A stretch of 64,000 nt of DNA, taken from NCBI RefSeq assembly GCF_001665535.1, contig NZ_LZSQ01000007.1, forward strand, positions 1 to 64,000, given 5' to 3'. Each line of letters starts with the position of its first letter. Position 1 is the first letter of the stretch. Source of the DNA: Mycobacterium sp. 852002-51961_SCH5331710 (lineage in GTDB: Bacteria > Actinomycetota > Actinomycetes > Mycobacteriales > Mycobacteriaceae). Below the pieces are notes generated by a model, which saw nothing but the letters and a program-made list of their open reading frames with translations, had not been told where the DNA came from and made no database searches. Of this stretch, positions 28,394 to 36,298 are shown in pieces. Both the position numbers and the translations under genes were made by a program.

Positions 28394-29308
28394 ATGACCG
28401 ACCGCACGCAGCTGGGCGCCGCGACCGTCACGCGGGTCGTCGAGTGGCGGCTTGACCTGCCGCTCAACATGTTTCCCGAAACCCCACCCACGGTGTGGCA
28501 GGAGCTGGCGACCGAACTGAGCCCCACGTTTTGGGACGCCCGTAACTGGCACGCCCTGGTGCAGACGTGGGTGATCGAGGTGGATGGGCTCACGGTTCTG
28601 GTCGACACCGGCGTCGGTAATGGCCGCGACCGGCCGGCGATGCCGTTTCTGGCCAATCTCGACACCGATTTTCTGGAATCGCTGCGCGCTGCGGGCGTCG
28701 CCCCGGAGTCGGTGGACGTCGTCGTGAACACCCACATCCACACCGACCACGTGGGCTGGAATACCAGGCGCGAGACCGACGCATGGGTTCCGACGTTTCC
28801 GAACGCGCGCTACCTCGTGCCGGAAGTCGACTACCGCTACTACCATCCCGACAACGCCGACGCGCGGGACCCGGGCCGCTCGGAGGAGCATCAGGCGCGA
28901 CTCGATGCGAGCCGAATCCTGTTCACCGACAGCATTCTTCCGATCGACGCGGCTGGACAGCTCGAACTGTGGTCCGACGGCTATTGGGTGAGCGACTCGT
29001 TGAGGCTGCGCCCCGCGCCCGGACACACACCCGGGTCATCGGTGCTCTGGCTCGATGCGGGCAGTCCTGCGGTGTTTGTCGGCGACCTCACCCACAGCCC
29101 CATGCAGTTACACAGACCCACGGATTCGTGCGTGCTCGACGAAAACTTCGATGAAGCGGCGGTGTCGCGCCGGCGTGTGCTCGCCGAGGCGTCGGAGCGC
29201 CGCGCAGTGGTCCTTCCTGCGCACTATCCGGGGCACGGTGGGGCTACCGTCTCGGCGCGCGGCGACGCGTTCACGATCGACGACTGGCTCCAGATCAGCG
29301 CCCTGTAA
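28394..29308 (+). CDS. MBL-fold metallo-hydrolase
   Basis: A 304-aa metallo-beta-lactamase-fold protein with HIHTDH (His114, His116, Asp118, His119), a further His in PGHTPGS, an Asp in VFVGDLTHSP and a C-terminal HYPGHG. Resembles lactonase/arylsulfatase-type MBL proteins. Cytoplasmic. ATG 28394. A second MBL protein of the same length is encoded at 41591-42505 and shares the overall organisation. Confidence 0.87.
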   Translation: MTDRTQLGAATVTRVVEWRLDLPLNMFPETPPTVWQELATELSPTFWDARNWHALVQTWVIEVDGLTVLVDTGVGNGRDRPAMPFLANLDTDFLESLRAAGVAPESVDVVVNTHIHTDHVGWNTRRETDAWVPTFPNARYLVPEVDYRYYHPDNADARDPGRSEEHQARLDASRILFTDSILPIDAAGQLELWSDGYWVSDSLRLRPAPGHTPGSSVLWLDAGSPAVFVGDLTHSPMQLHRPTDSCVLDENFDEAAVSRRRVLAEASERRAVVLPAHYPGHGGATVSARGDAFTIDDWLQISAL

Positions 29309-29391
29309 ATCGGCGCACATCGCCGGACGCTCCCAGTTCATTGGATAGACGTCTGATCTGTATTTGTATGATCTCTGGTGGATGAGCAGGC

Positions 29392-29408
29392 AATTCATGT
29401 CCTGAATT
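29392..29408. promoter_or_regulatory. inverted repeat AATTCA-N5-TGAATT
   Basis: A perfect six-base inverted repeat directly abutting the AGGAGG ribosome site of the leader ORF at 29421. It may be an operator for the TetR protein encoded with the P450, or an RNA hairpin that masks the ribosome site. Confidence 0.4.
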
Positions 29409-29420
29409 AGGAGGTTTTCA

Positions 29421-29483
29421 TTGACCCTGGAGGGTAATGGTCATACGCTTTGCCGAGTAATGTCCAACACTGCCGGAGGTTGA
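29421..29483 (+). CDS. possible 20-codon leader ORF before the P450
   Basis: AGGAGG at 29409-29414 is a near-perfect Shine-Dalgarno placed six bases before a TTG at 29421. That frame runs 20 codons and stops with TGA at 29481-29483, five bases before the P450 ATG. Its last codons GGA GGT are themselves the P450 ribosome site (29475-29480). Such a layout would couple P450 translation to the leader. The peptide has no recognisable similarity, and the arrangement could be chance. Confidence 0.35.
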   Translation: MTLEGNGHTLCRVMSNTAGG

Positions 29484-29488
29484 ACTCG

Positions 29489-30742
29489 ATGGTCGTGACC
29501 AGCACCGCGCCCAATGTCTTCGAGGCTGATCTCCCCACCTTCACCTACGACCTCAACGCCGCCCCGCACGACATCCTCGAGGACGTCCGAACGGCCCAAG
29601 ATCGCGCGCCCATCGCGATCGGCCCTCTCGGCCCGGAGGTCCTGTCATACGACCTGGCGAGAGAAATGTTGCGCGACGATCGGTTCCGTTTGCCCCCCGG
29701 TATCACTTTGGCGTCTCAGGGCATCACTTCGGGGCCGTTGTTCGAGAAGATGGCGAACAGCCTCCTGGGCTTGGAGGGTGAACCACATGTGCGTTTACGC
29801 AAGCTCGTGTCCAAGGCGTTCACCCCTCGTGCAACGGCAGGTCTTCAGGACACGATCCGTGAGGTGGTCAACGGATTGATCGATCGGGTGGTCGACGCCG
29901 GCCACTGCGACGTCGTCACCGACATCGCCCGTCCCTACCCCACCCCGATCATCTGTGCACTCATCGGTGCGCCGCGCGAGGATTGGCACCTGTTCGCAGA
30001 CTGGACCGAAGAGGTCTTCAAGGCCATCAGCTTCCAACCGGACGTCAACTTCGACGAGTCCGCGATCATGCAGGCGTGGGGTGAACTCGACGCCTACGTC
30101 GACGACATGGTCGCCGCTCGCCGAGGCAACCTGACCGATGACCTGCTGTCCGAACTGATTCGCGCCGAAAGCGATGGCGACCGGCTGAATCTCGACGAAC
30201 TCCGCATGCTGGTCGCGGGCTTCCTGATGGCAGGAACCGACACGACGCGCAATCAACTCGCGGCATCAGTGCAGGTGCTTTGTGAGCACCCCGATCAGTG
30301 GATGACGCTGCGCGAGCAACCCGAGCTGGGGATGCAGGCGGTCGAAGAAAGCATGCGCCACTCACCGGCAGCCAGTATCGCACCGCGCGCCGCGACGGAA
30401 GATGTCGAATTCGGCGGTTACATGTTCCCGGCTGGAACCTTCATCCTCGTGAACACCTTCGCGGCGAACCGCGACCCGGCGATCTACCACGACGCCGAGC
30501 GCTTCGACATCACGCGCAAGGACGTTCCTCCGATCCTGACGTTCGGTGGCGGCGCCCACTACTGTCTGGGAGCTAATCTCGCCCGGCGTGAGTTGGCTGA
30601 AGCACTGATAGTTCTCACCCAGCGCCTGAATACCCCCCGTCGCGTCGGTCCGGCGCCATGGAAGCCGCTACTTGGGATGACCGGTCCCACAACACTTCCG
30701 ATCACATTTACCAGTAACGATCCTGCGGGCGCCCATGCGTAG
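29489..30742 (+). CDS. cytochrome P450
   Basis: A 417-aa bacterial class I P450: I-helix AGTDTTRNQ (about residues 249-257), ExxR helix (AVEESMRHSP), and heme-binding FGGGAHYCLGANLARRE with Cys359 as thiolate ligand. Soluble, needing a ferredoxin and reductase; a [2Fe-2S]-containing fusion is encoded 8 kb away but no partner is adjacent. Start ATG 29489 with GGAGGT. It overlaps the TetR gene by eight bases, so the two are one transcript. CYP family and substrate cannot be assigned from sequence alone. Confidence 0.93.
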   Translation: MVVTSTAPNVFEADLPTFTYDLNAAPHDILEDVRTAQDRAPIAIGPLGPEVLSYDLAREMLRDDRFRLPPGITLASQGITSGPLFEKMANSLLGLEGEPHVRLRKLVSKAFTPRATAGLQDTIREVVNGLIDRVVDAGHCDVVTDIARPYPTPIICALIGAPREDWHLFADWTEEVFKAISFQPDVNFDESAIMQAWGELDAYVDDMVAARRGNLTDDLLSELIRAESDGDRLNLDELRMLVAGFLMAGTDTTRNQLAASVQVLCEHPDQWMTLREQPELGMQAVEESMRHSPAASIAPRAATEDVEFGGYMFPAGTFILVNTFAANRDPAIYHDAERFDITRKDVPPILTFGGGAHYCLGANLARRELAEALIVLTQRLNTPRRVGPAPWKPLLGMTGPTTLPITFTSNDPAGAHA

Positions 30743-31388
30743 TCGGGGCTGGGCGGGTTCGGCACCCGCCACGGACGAGGAGGCCATAGACCGAATTCTC
30801 GACGCGGTAGACGACGTCATCGCCGAACACGGACCAGCGATACGCCTCGCCGACGTGGCACGCAGGCTCGGCGTCACGCGGCAGACGGTGTACCGCTACT
30901 TTCCCAACGCTGACGCTCTGCTGATCGCCAGCGCGATGCGAGCCGTGGACGGATTCATCGACCAGGTCGTAGGTCACGTCAGCGGCGTCAACGACCCGGT
31001 CACTGCACTCGTCGAATGCGTTTCGTTCGCGGTCGAGAACCTCGTCGGTGATCCTCAGCTGGAGAACATCTTGGCCCGACGACAGGAGGGTGAAGAGGCC
31101 ATCTCCTTGACTTCCGACACGGCGAAAGCATTCTGCAAGTCGTTCCTCAACCGTCTCGATGTCGATTGGCGGCTGCACGGTTTCGATAGGGTCGCCCTCG
31201 AAGATCTGGCCGAAATGGTCCTGCGCACAGTGCAGTCCATGCTGACCGATCCTGGACAGCCGATGCGTGACAGTGTCGCACTACGCCGCTTTGTTGCGCG
31301 ATGGCTCGGGCCGGCGATCCTCTACCCGCGGATGACGTCACTGATGATCCACGAAGGTGATGCCGCGGGCTCATTGTTCGGCGGCTAA
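30735..31388 (+). CDS. TetR-family transcriptional regulator
   Basis: A 217-aa TetR regulator with HTH IRLADVARRLGVTRQTVYRY (about residues 36-55). The ATG lies inside the last codons of the P450 gene, so it is translated with the P450 and is very probably its autoregulating repressor acting on the promoter near 29340-29410. Its 3' end overlaps a convergent epoxide hydrolase remnant by 18 bases. Confidence 0.87.
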   Translation: MRSRGWAGSAPATDEEAIDRILDAVDDVIAEHGPAIRLADVARRLGVTRQTVYRYFPNADALLIASAMRAVDGFIDQVVGHVSGVNDPVTALVECVSFAVENLVGDPQLENILARRQEGEEAISLTSDTAKAFCKSFLNRLDVDWRLHGFDRVALEDLAEMVLRTVQSMLTDPGQPMRDSVALRRFVARWLGPAILYPRMTSLMIHEGDAAGSLFGG

Positions 31389-31632
31389 CACCGCTGCGAA
31401 ACTCTCTTGCATATCCTTGACGAAATATCCCGGTGTCTCGAGCGACGGGCCCAGGGACGTGGGCACTTCTCGATATGGCGGGATACACACTGATCGCCGA
31501 CGGAACGTCGACCCGAAGCTCGAGATCGAGCGACGTCTCGGTATCCGGAAGCCTCGCGGCGGCCAACCGAGCCCGTAGATCGTCGATATCAGCGTCGGCC
31601 ACGTGGGCATGGTGCGGCTTTGAGACGTGCAC
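31371..31632 (-). pseudogene. epoxide hydrolase remnant (internal deletion and frameshift)
   Basis: On the minus strand, the start region (31632-31540) encodes ADIDDLRARLAAARLPDTET, the pattern of the epoxide hydrolase N-terminal (EHN) domain. It runs straight into a short VDVPSAISVYP stretch resembling the late part of epoxide hydrolases, then needs a frameshift to continue to an ETPGYFVKDMQESFAAVLAAE tail and a TGA at 31371-31373. The ~280 central residues with the catalytic triad are gone. Assignment rests on recalled family patterns; the tail portion is the less certain part. Confidence 0.5.
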
Positions 31633-31682
31633 ACCGCGGACCTATAGGCCACGCGCGTGTGGTCGAGAGTACGTTCGCCCGT

Positions 31683-32546
31683 ATGGAGAACAACGGACCC
31701 AGCCGGACAGCCCTTGTTACCGCCTATGCTCACGCCCACCACCAGATCGCCGATAAGCCAACCATTCTCACCGACCCGCTGGCAGCTCCCCTGCTCGGTA
31801 CCACCTCCGACGAGCTCACCGCATTGGGCTCCCGTACGGCCGATCGCCTCGGTGCCGTGGTCGGCGACCGGGGCCGCCGGCTCTTCTTCGCCGCCCGCGC
31901 CCGTTTCGCCGAGGACTCGATCGCTCGGGCTGTGGCCACCGGCGTCCGGCAGGTCGTCATCCTCGGCGCCGGACTCGACACCTTCGCCTACCGCAACCCC
32001 CATCCCGACGTGCGAGTCTTCGAGGTCGACCATCCGTCGACCCAGGCGTGGAAACGGGACCGTCTGCTCGCGGCCGGGATCGACTGCCCGGAAACGCTGA
32101 GCTTCGTACCGGTGAACTTCGAAACGGATGACCTCGCAACGAGACTGGAGTCGACCGCGTTCGCGCGAACCGCACCCGCGATCTTCCTATGGATGGGCGT
32201 CGTCTTCTATCTAACACCCGACGCCGCCCGATCCACGCTGAAATACATCGCGGGTCAGGCGTCTCCCACGGAGGTCGTCTTCGACTACCTGCACTCGGCG
32301 ACCACCGACGAGGAGCGCGCGCATCTGCAAGCCCGCTCCGATCGGCTCGCATCCTCGGGTGAACCTTTCGTCAGCTACTTCACGCCTGACGGCATCGCGC
32401 GGGAGCTGCGCGACCTCGGCTTCACCGAGATCGATGACCGCACCGCCGAGGATGTCATCGCTCTGTACCTCGGCGAACCTCCCCACCTCGGTGTGGAACC
32501 GACTCGCACTCTGCAAGCCAGTCGGATTTTGTATGCGCGACGCTGA
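31683..32546 (+). CDS. SAM-dependent methyltransferase (TIGR00027/LCM-like mycobacterial family)
   Basis: A 287-aa protein of the family expanded in mycobacteria: ILTDPLAAPLLG near the N-terminus, ARAVATGVRQVVILGAGLDTFAYR (SAM motif around residues 80-100), VFEVDHPSTQAWKRDRL and a FDYLHSA segment. Family members are putative O-methyltransferases. ATG 31683; a GTG 24 bases upstream is in frame. No neighbours indicate its substrate. Confidence 0.88.
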   Translation: MENNGPSRTALVTAYAHAHHQIADKPTILTDPLAAPLLGTTSDELTALGSRTADRLGAVVGDRGRRLFFAARARFAEDSIARAVATGVRQVVILGAGLDTFAYRNPHPDVRVFEVDHPSTQAWKRDRLLAAGIDCPETLSFVPVNFETDDLATRLESTAFARTAPAIFLWMGVVFYLTPDAARSTLKYIAGQASPTEVVFDYLHSATTDEERAHLQARSDRLASSGEPFVSYFTPDGIARELRDLGFTEIDDRTAEDVIALYLGEPPHLGVEPTRTLQASRILYARR

Positions 32547-32573
32547 GGTCTGAAACCTCAGTAGCCTGAACCC

Positions 32574-33254
32574 ATGTCTCGCCGCACGCACCGTACGCAG
32601 GCTGCGCAGCTCCTCGCCGGCGCAGCTGCGGGCCCGGCGTTCGTCACCGCCTACAGCGTCATCGGCGCGACGCGACGCGGCTACGACTGGAGGCGCTACC
32701 CGGTCAGTTCTCTGGCGGTCGGGCGTCACGGCTGGCGTCAGCGCGTCAACTTCGTCTCGGCCGGCACCCTCTACCTGTGCGCTGCCGAGCGCCTCTGGCG
32801 GTCCGATCGCCGCCGCATAGGACCGCGCGCGGTCCCGGCGATCGTCGCGGCGGTCGGGGTCGGCATGGTCGGTTCGGGCCTGTTCGTCACCGACTACGTC
32901 GGAAACCTTCTGAATGACGACGGAACTGACACCGACAACCCCCCGTTTGCCGCAGGCGTGCGCCCGCGCACCCCTGCGGGGCGACTGCACGATCTCTTCG
33001 GGATTCCGGTCTTCGTGGGCATACCCGTCGCCGCTCTGGCGAGTGCCGCCTCTGCGGCGCGGAGCGGGAACCACCGCTGGGCGTGCTACTCCGCGGCGTC
33101 GAGCGCAGCGATGACTGGCAGCCTTATTCTCTTCGGCGTCGCGATCGGTGGTCGATGGGGGCTAGGCGGCAAGAGCGGTGTCCTGCAACGTGTCTCGATC
33201 GCGACCGGACTCGGCTGGCTGAGCTCTCTGTCGCTGCGTGCTCTGTCCGGGTAA
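32574..33254 (+). CDS. DUF998-like membrane protein
   Basis: A 226-aa protein with about six hydrophobic segments and the conserved pattern YDWRRYPVSSLAVGRHGWRQ near the first helix and GRLHDLFGIPVF in the middle, typical of DUF998 proteins. Start ATG 32574, 27 bases after the methyltransferase gene. Function of the family is unknown. Confidence 0.75.
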   Translation: MSRRTHRTQAAQLLAGAAAGPAFVTAYSVIGATRRGYDWRRYPVSSLAVGRHGWRQRVNFVSAGTLYLCAAERLWRSDRRRIGPRAVPAIVAAVGVGMVGSGLFVTDYVGNLLNDDGTDTDNPPFAAGVRPRTPAGRLHDLFGIPVFVGIPVAALASAASAARSGNHRWACYSAASSAAMTGSLILFGVAIGGRWGLGGKSGVLQRVSIATGLGWLSSLSLRALSG

Positions 33255-33267
33255 CCGGGCTAGGCCA

Positions 33268-34761
33268 TCAGCCGGCCTCTTCATCAGCATCGCGGTACGC
33301 CTCCAGCAGGCGCAGCCACACCTCGCTGATCGTGGGAAAGCACGGCACTGCATGCCAGAGGCGCGACACCGGAACCCGCCCGGCGACCGCGATCGTCGCC
33401 GCGTGCAGCAGTTCGGCCACGCCCGGGCCGACGAGGCTGACGCCTAGAACGTGGCCCTGTTCTTCGTCGACGACCATCCGGGCGTGCCCGGTATACCCGT
33501 CGGCGTAGAAGTTTGCCCCCGGCACCGCCTCCCCCATCTCGACGTCAACGACCTTCACCCGATAACCGCGACGCTTCGCCTCCGCGCTGCTGAGGCCTAC
33601 CGAACCGGCTTCAGGGTCGGTGAAAAACGCCTGTGGAACGGCCAGATCGTCCGCGGTGACGACGTGGCGGCCCCACGGTGAGCTGTCCAGTGATTGTCGG
33701 CGGGCGCGCGCGCCGATGACGGCAGCGGCGATGCGCGCCTGGTACTTGCCCTGGTGTGTCAGCAGTGCCCGGTGGTTGACGTCTCCGAGTGCATACAGCC
33801 ACTCTCCTTCCACTCCGGCTGCCAAGCACGTGTCATCGACATCCATCCAGTCCCCCGGCTGCAGGCCGACGGTTTCCAGGCCGATGTCCGCGGTGTTGGG
33901 ATCTCGTCCCGTCGCGAAAAGAATCTCGTCCACGTCCAATTGGTCACCGGTGTCAAGAAGCACCTTCACCGGTCCCGCACTCTCGGCGCGGCGAACCTCG
34001 GTGACCGTCACGCCGGTCCGCACGTCGACTCCGGCCTGGACGAGGCCCCGACGCACATACTCTCCGACGAACGTCTCCATCTTGGGCAGCAGACCCCGGG
34101 TACGCGCCAACAGCGCGACCGATGATCCGAGACCTCGCCAGGCGGTGGCCATTTCGACGCCCACCCCGCCACCGCCCACGATCGCGAGCCGTGCCGGTAC
34201 GGCGCTGCTGTCGGTCGCCCGCCGGTTCGTCCACGGCGCCGCCTCGGCGACGCCCGGGATGTCAGGGATCGCGGCAGTGCTCCCCGTGCAGATCACCACC
34301 GCATGACGGGCCTCGAATGACCTGAGTCGGCCGTCCGTGCTGGCCAGCGCGACCCGGCGCTCACCCACCAGGCGGGCATGGCCGCGAAACAACGTCGGAC
34401 CCATCGCGGTCAAGTCATCCGAAACAGGCGCGTCGTCGTAGTTCGTCACATAGCGGTCGCGCCGGGCGAACACACCTTTGGGGTCGACGGGCCCGGTTAC
34501 CGCTTCGCGGGCGCCGTCGACCCGGAGAGCGTCGGCGACGGCCAACGTCGGACGTAGCATCGACTTGCTGGGCACGCAGCCCCAGAAGTTGCATTCGCCG
34601 CCGACGAGCTCGCGCTCCAGGACGGCCACCGACAAACCCTCGGCGTGTGCCCGCGCGGCGGCGTTGATGCCTACAGGGCCCGCACCCAGCACCACGACGT
34701 CGTACTGAGTCGCTTCGCCGCCGACCGACCCCGCATCGTCCCGTTCTACTGCTGTGTCCAT
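33268..34761 (-). CDS. pyridine nucleotide-disulfide oxidoreductase
   Basis: A 497-aa class I flavoprotein disulfide reductase: FAD motif GAGPVG (residues 26-31), redox pair CNFWGC (Cys57, Cys62) before VPSK, an NAD(P)-binding GGGGVG in the middle and the FAD second motif YALGDV. Unlike dihydrolipoamide dehydrogenase, the C-terminal HPT..E motif reads CFPTISE, so the usual base His is Phe; this is seen in a poorly characterised subgroup. A thiol-redox or quinone-reducing role is possible. Starts ATG 34761. First of a leftward run of genes. Confidence 0.87.
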   Translation of the reverse strand: MDTAVERDDAGSVGGEATQYDVVVLGAGPVGINAAARAHAEGLSVAVLERELVGGECNFWGCVPSKSMLRPTLAVADALRVDGAREAVTGPVDPKGVFARRDRYVTNYDDAPVSDDLTAMGPTLFRGHARLVGERRVALASTDGRLRSFEARHAVVICTGSTAAIPDIPGVAEAAPWTNRRATDSSAVPARLAIVGGGGVGVEMATAWRGLGSSVALLARTRGLLPKMETFVGEYVRRGLVQAGVDVRTGVTVTEVRRAESAGPVKVLLDTGDQLDVDEILFATGRDPNTADIGLETVGLQPGDWMDVDDTCLAAGVEGEWLYALGDVNHRALLTHQGKYQARIAAAVIGARARRQSLDSSPWGRHVVTADDLAVPQAFFTDPEAGSVGLSSAEAKRRGYRVKVVDVEMGEAVPGANFYADGYTGHARMVVDEEQGHVLGVSLVGPGVAELLHAATIAVAGRVPVSRLWHAVPCFPTISEVWLRLLEAYRDADEEAG

Positions 34762-34814
34762 GGTGACCGTTTCTCACTCTCTCGGATTGTCGGATCGGTC
34801 GAATCGTGTTGGAT

Positions 34815-35261
34815 CTACGTGACGTCTCGGTCGTGGCCCCTTTCCTGCAGCACCCACCGGTTGCCGTCGGGATCGCAGAATTTCGCAAAACTCGCGTAGT
34901 CGGCGTGCTCCGGGTCCACGCCCGATCGGAACGTTCCCGGCCAACTGCCGGCGGTGGTGTCCTTGTGGTGGACGTCGGTCACCGCCACTCCCGAGGCGAT
35001 GAGCCCCTCACGGCACGCCTCGACGTCATCGACCATCAGGTACAAACCTGCGACGGAATTCAGGGGCACGTCGGACAGGCCGACACCGAACTGAATGGAT
35101 GCGTGGGATCCGTTGGGTGTCAACTGAACCACACGAAAGCTCGGCGACGGCGAGTAGTCGACGTCGAGGTGAAATCCGACCACGTCGCGGTAGAAGCGCA
35201 AGGCGCGGTCCACGTCCGTCACACGGAGTACGACCACCTCGAGAGCGGCATCTTGGATCAC
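34815..35261 (-). CDS. VOC-family (glyoxalase/bleomycin-resistance fold) protein
   Basis: A 148-aa single-module VOC protein: LEVVVLRVTDVDRALRFYRD at the N-terminus, LYLMVDDVEACREGLIASGV in the middle and the late motif FCDPDGNRWVLQE, with a Glu metal ligand candidate. Start GTG 35261, overlapping the stop of the DUF427 gene by four bases, so the two are co-translated. Possible dioxygenase, isomerase or binding role. Confidence 0.85.
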   Translation of the reverse strand: MIQDAALEVVVLRVTDVDRALRFYRDVVGFHLDVDYSPSPSFRVVQLTPNGSHASIQFGVGLSDVPLNSVAGLYLMVDDVEACREGLIASGVAVTDVHHKDTTAGSWPGTFRSGVDPEHADYASFAKFCDPDGNRWVLQERGHDRDVT

Positions 35262-36130
35262 CGCGTCACCAGGCGATCGCGGTTGAGCTCATCGGTGTCG
35301 AGTCCCCGGTCGGGCCCATGGGCGATCACCGTCTGTCCCGGCTCGAGGTGAAGTTGCTCGCCGTCGATTTGCACGTCGATTTTGTCCGGCTCGAAGGAGA
35401 CGAAATTGCGCACCCGGTCGACCTCCGTCCAGGCGTCGGTGTAGGACCACGCTGCGCGGCGGCGCTCCCCCACGTGGTAGTAGCTGGCAAGTCCCTTGTA
35501 GGGGCAGAAAGTCTGTCCGTCGGCCGGTGTCAGCGCTGCCTCGTCCACGTCGTTGCGAGGCACGTACCAGCGCGGCGCGAAGCCGGACTCGTAAAGCGCC
35601 AACGGGGAGACGGTATCCGCAATCACCCGGTCACCGTCCCGTACAGTCAAATGCCTTGACGTGAAACGGATATCGATACGGTGGTACAAGTCCGCTGCGT
35701 GTCCCAGAATGCGTTCGTCTTCTTCGTAGAAGGCGTCCATGGCACGCCATGCGAACGCGACGCGTCCGGCGAGCACGGCCCCGTGCGACGGGAGGTCGGA
35801 GAACTGCCACGCCGCGCGCCGCACCTCCTGCCCGGAAATCCTGACGTTGAACCATCTGAGGGGTCCGAGGTCGGCGTGTTCGGTCCTGTGGCCGTCCTCG
35901 ACCAGCGCACCAGCCTCGACGTCGCGACTCGGGAAGTATGCCACCGGGTAGCGGCCGGGCTCATGCAGCAGCACGACATCCTCGCTGTCGGCGATCCACG
36001 TCCCTCCCAGGCGAACACGCATGCGGCGTCTGAGCGGCTCGGCGAACAGCAGCCTTGGAATCGGTTCGGCGGCGAGGAACTGGCCGACGGATCCGACGGC
36101 CAACGGGCCCTGCTGCCAAGCCAATCCCAT
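35258..36130 (-). CDS. DUF427-domain protein (two copies)
   Basis: A 290-aa protein with two DUF427 modules: the first with RVRLGGTWIADSEDVVLLHE and VAYFPSRDV, the second with VRDGDRVIADTVSPLALYES, YVPRNDV and TFCPYKGLASYYHV. DUF427 proteins are small beta-rich modules of unknown role, usually encoded singly or in pairs in actinobacteria. I chose ATG 36130 because GGAGGA precedes it on the minus strand; an in-frame start 39 bases further upstream has no such site. Overlaps the VOC gene. The 168 bases upstream hold two operator-like dyads. Confidence 0.83.
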   Translation of the reverse strand: MGLAWQQGPLAVGSVGQFLAAEPIPRLLFAEPLRRRMRVRLGGTWIADSEDVVLLHEPGRYPVAYFPSRDVEAGALVEDGHRTEHADLGPLRWFNVRISGQEVRRAAWQFSDLPSHGAVLAGRVAFAWRAMDAFYEEDERILGHAADLYHRIDIRFTSRHLTVRDGDRVIADTVSPLALYESGFAPRWYVPRNDVDEAALTPADGQTFCPYKGLASYYHVGERRRAAWSYTDAWTEVDRVRNFVSFEPDKIDVQIDGEQLHLEPGQTVIAHGPDRGLDTDELNRDRLVTR

Positions 36131-36211
36131 GATTCCTCCAATTACTACGGTCATCGCGAATGGCGCCACGTCGCATGCTCAGCGCAGCCCCTGGAACACA
36201 TATCGGAATAT

Positions 36212-36249
36212 TGGGATGTTCCTCCCATAATTCTGGGCTATATAACCCA
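36212..36249. promoter_or_regulatory. pair of TGGG-N8-CCCA dyads
   Basis: TGGG-N8-CCCA occurs at 36212-36227 and again at 36234-36249, centres 22 bases (two helical turns) apart, in an AT-rich space upstream of the leftward DUF427 gene and just downstream of the tandem TetR gene. A third occurrence is at 38629-38644 in the promoter space between the hydrolase and the MOSC fusion gene. Use as operators by the tandem TetR is a hypothesis. Confidence 0.5.
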
Positions 36250-36298
36250 AAAAGTCCAGACCCTCGCTGAGAAATTGCTGATGCCCAGATTATCGCCC

